A DNA stretch of 7,275 nt from Rickettsiella sp. (GTDB lineage Bacteria > Pseudomonadota > Gammaproteobacteria > Diplorickettsiales > Diplorickettsiaceae). This document shows, piece after piece, positions 5,975 through 7,275 of this stretch. Location of the stretch: assembly GCA_031119195.1 (NCBI GenBank), contig JAVHYG010000081.1:1-7275 (forward strand). The letters are read 5' to 3'. The stretch's first letter is position 1; each line of letters begins with the position of its first letter. Made by a program: the position numbers and the translations under genes. The notes under the pieces were generated by a model, which was given only the letters and a program-made list of their open reading frames with translations, ran no database searches and was not told the origin of the DNA.

Positions 5975-6095
5975 AGATTTAGAATTTGTAAGTAAAAGAG
6001 TATATGCTTTTAGCTTACAGTTAAAAAGTGAGACGTAGGATAAAAATCAATGTCTTACAAAAAACTAACTAAAGCCAAAAACTTTAGTTTTTGTT
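5975..6095 (+). ncRNA. Structured RNA: rne leader start or embedded small RNA
   Basis: Directly after the promoter come three hairpins. The first is GTAAG-AAAAG / CTTTT-CTTAC (5988-6018, one internal mismatch). The second is GTGAGAC / GTCTTAC (6028-6034 with 6052-6058), with AGGAT in its loop. The third is AACTAAAG / CTTTAGTT (6067-6074 with 6082-6089), running straight into a T-rich tail. The layout is that of a small RNA of about 120 nt ending in an intrinsic terminator, or of an attenuated leader. The third stem is AT-rich, so read-through into rne is likely. No known RNA family is recognised. Confidence 0.4.
6067..6095 (+). terminator. Weak intrinsic terminator or attenuator
   Basis: An 8-bp perfect stem, AACTAAAG/CTTTAGTT, with a 7-nt loop is followed by TTTTGTT. 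Only two GC pairs support it, so termination should be partial. It could split transcripts from the 5941 promoter into a short RNA and a full rne message. Confidence 0.4.
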
Positions 6096-6107
6096 GATTT
6101 AAGTTTA

Positions 6108-6134
6108 ATTTGGGGATAAATTTTAGCCCCAAAT
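6108..6134 (+). promoter_or_regulatory. GC-clamped hairpin in the rne leader
   Basis: ATTTGGGG (6108-6115) pairs with CCCCAAAT (6127-6134) around an 11-nt AT loop. It is the most GC-rich stem in the leader. No T-run follows on either strand, so it is a structural or protein-binding element rather than a terminator. Confidence 0.5.
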
Positions 6135-6210
6135 AAAGAATTAATCCGGCTTCTAAGTTTGTAATCATTTTGAGTCACGATTCTCCGCTGCTGTTTTTTA
6201 GAACATGTTA

Positions 6211-6253
6211 ATAGATACCATTCGCTTATTAACTAAGCTTCTCAGGTATCTAT
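6211..6253 (+). promoter_or_regulatory. Two-tier stem-loop in the rne leader
   Basis: ATAGATACC (6211-6219) and GGTATCTAT (6245-6253) form a perfect 9-bp stem. Within the loop, GCTTA (6224-6228) pairs with TAAGC (6234-6238) around TTAAC. An interrupted stem with an apical 5-nt loop is the kind of element that RNase E uses in the E. coli rne leader for feedback control; functional equivalence is inference. Confidence 0.5.
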
Positions 6254-6273
6254 CTCTTTATTAGGTTATATTT

Positions 6274-6336
6274 GTTCAAACCAGCATTTGAGGATGTGCT
6301 TAAACAAACGAGTAATCCGTGTTGAAACCAGAATTT
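6274..6336 (+). repeat. Imperfect direct repeat in the rne leader
   Basis: GTTCAAACCAGCATTT (6274-6289) and GTTGAAACCAGAATTT (6321-6336) agree at 14 of 16 bases, spaced 47 bp apart. They may be duplicated binding sites in the leader or chance similarity in AT-rich DNA. Confidence 0.4.
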
Positions 6337-6438
6337 TTTAAAACCGATGCTACCGTCCTTTTAGAGACAAGATAGCTTATGCAACTACAAAAAATAACTT
6401 TGCCCTGTTTTGAGCTTATCAATTGAAAAAGTCATTAT

Positions 6439-6466
6439 TTCAAACTGCAACCGTTTTATATTTAAT
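6439..6466 (+). promoter_or_regulatory. Possible proximal rne promoter
   Basis: TTCAAA (6439-6444; four of six) is followed after 16 bp by TTTAAT (6461-6466; five of six). It would give a leader of about 70 nt. E. coli rne also has more than one promoter. The match is modest in an AT-rich background. Confidence 0.3.
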
Positions 6467-6531
6467 TTGTTTTAATCCGGTATTTCTCATTTACAAAAAA
6501 TACAAGCTTAGTTGAACCTTTCATCCCATTT

Positions 6532-6535
6532 AGGA
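6532..6535 (+). promoter_or_regulatory. Ribosome binding site of rne
   Basis: AGGA lies 7 nt before the ATG at 6543 and fixes that start. The site is within TAGGAT, so a protein that binds GGA motifs could also block it. Confidence 0.75.
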
Positions 6536-6542
6536 TTCAACG

Positions 6543-7275
6543 ATGCATAGTGAAAAAAATCGAATATTAATTAACGCAACCCAACCAGGAGAAATCCGAG
6601 TTGCCTTATTAGAAGGTAATAAGCTTTCCGATTTAGATATTGAATATAGTGGCCATGAGCAAAAAAAATCAAATATCTATAAAGGAAAAATCAGTCGCAT
6701 AGAGCCTAGTCTAGAGGCAGCTTTCATTGACTATGGCGTCGACCGCCATGGTTTTCTCCCTTTTAAAGAAATCGCTCCTTCCTACTATAACTTTAGAGAA
6801 AACGACGATATTAAAAACTTGTTAAAAGTGGGTCAGGAAATAATGATCCAAATCGAAAAAGAGGAACGCGGAAATAAAGGTGCAGCCTTAACAACCTATA
6901 TCACTTTACCTGGAAGCTACTTAGTATTAATGCCAAATAAACCGGGCGCTGGGGGTATTTCTCGTCGTATCGAAGGTGAAGAACGACACGCAATGCAAGG
7001 TTTATTAAAACAAATGGCTATCTCAGAGGATATGGGACTTATTCTACGTACTGCAGGCGTAGGTCATGATCGCAAAGAACTACAAGGAGATTTAAATTTA
7101 TTACTTAAACAATGGGATGCGATACAAGAGGCATTTGATACGCGCCCTGCTCCTTTCTTAATTTTCCAAGAAGGCGATCTGATTACTCGTTCCATACGTG
7201 ATTATTTAAGACGTGATATTGATGAAATCATCATTGACGACAAAAAAATCTATGAAAAAATAAAACAATATATAG
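6543..7275 (+). CDS. rne: Ribonuclease E, N-terminal part (runs off right edge)
   Basis: Endoribonuclease that begins mRNA decay and matures rRNA and tRNA, as a tetramer at the inner membrane and core of the degradosome. The first 244 codons are intact. INATQPGEIRVALLEG (10-25) opens the RNase H-like part. The S1 RNA-binding domain (about 40-122) has HEQKKSNIYKGKI, EPSLEAAFIDYG and RHGFLP, with Phe61, Phe71 and Lys112 at the RNA-contacting positions. SRRIEG (140-145) and LRTAGVG (168-174) form the 5'-monophosphate sensor, with Arg169 and Thr170 at the same numbers as in E. coli. RPAPFLI (201-207) and RDYLRRDI (219-226) follow. The DNase I-like catalytic domain, the zinc link and the degradosome scaffold lie beyond the window. 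RNase G is the main alternative. The long structured leader and the close E. coli RNase E match, including HEQKK and GISRRIEG, favour rne. Confidence 0.92.
   Translation, partial: MHSEKNRILINATQPGEIRVALLEGNKLSDLDIEYSGHEQKKSNIYKGKISRIEPSLEAAFIDYGVDRHGFLPFKEIAPSYYNFRENDDIKNLLKVGQEIMIQIEKEERGNKGAALTTYITLPGSYLVLMPNKPGAGGISRRIEGEERHAMQGLLKQMAISEDMGLILRTAGVGHDRKELQGDLNLLLKQWDAIQEAFDTRPAPFLIFQEGDLITRSIRDYLRRDIDEIIIDDKKIYEKIKQYI

Larger units (their letters stand above)
5890..5980. repeat. 10-bp inverted repeat flanking a promoter segment
   Basis: AAATCTAGTG (5890-5899) and CACTAGATTT (5971-5980) are perfect inverted repeats bounding 71 bp. The right arm starts two bases after the TATAAT at 5963-5968, so it covers the predicted start point of the rne-side transcript. 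The left arm overlaps the candidate -35 of the minus-strand promoter. Paired sites for a looping regulator or the ends of a very small mobile element are both possible; no target duplication is evident. Confidence 0.45.

Noticed and set aside
5749..6542. A tRNA, CRISPR array or decayed gene in the long gap
   Set aside because: I found no cloverleaf or CCA-type 3' end, no regularly spaced identical repeats, and no stretch translating into a recognisable protein fragment.

Overview
The window looks like the chromosome of an AT-rich gammaproteobacterium. LpxH, CvpA, GyrA and RNase E all have gammaproteobacterial motif layouts and lengths. Low GC, short gaps and an orotate phosphoribosyltransferase of the eukaryotic UMP-synthase kind make a Legionellales / Coxiellaceae-like host my best guess. 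That is inference from sequence character, not a database match. I see no insertion sequence, CRISPR array, rRNA, tRNA or integrase.

Layout, left to right: the 5' end of gltX (minus strand, running off the left edge); a 359-bp divergent intergenic region with several dyads; lpxH (plus); cvpA (minus), whose 3' end overlaps that of lpxH by 18 bp; a 198-bp AT-rich gap with overlapping palindromes; pyrE (minus, GTG start, own candidate promoter); gyrA (minus); a hairpin that could end the next transcript; a small Thr/Pro-rich lipoprotein gene (minus); an 800-bp stretch without a gene; and the first 244 codons of rne (plus, running off the right edge).

The genes are mostly single housekeeping units: tRNA charging, lipid A synthesis, an inner-membrane protein, UMP synthesis, DNA supercoiling and RNA decay. 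They do not form one pathway. cvpA is not followed by purF as in E. coli. pyrE lies 110 bp downstream of gyrA on the same strand but has a plausible promoter of its own.

The most interesting part is the 800 bp between the lipoprotein gene and rne. A near-consensus plus-strand promoter (TTGCTA, 16 bp, TATAAT) is followed by four hairpins in a row, a larger two-tier hairpin, an imperfect direct repeat and then a good ribosome binding site at the rne ATG. This would give a leader of about 570 nt. E. coli rne also has a long, structured leader through which RNase E limits its own synthesis, so a similar circuit, perhaps with an embedded small RNA, is the leading idea. Two protein-level points are also notable: GyrA has Glu-Gly where E. 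coli has Asp82-Ser83 in the quinolone region, and PyrE is of the UMPS class.
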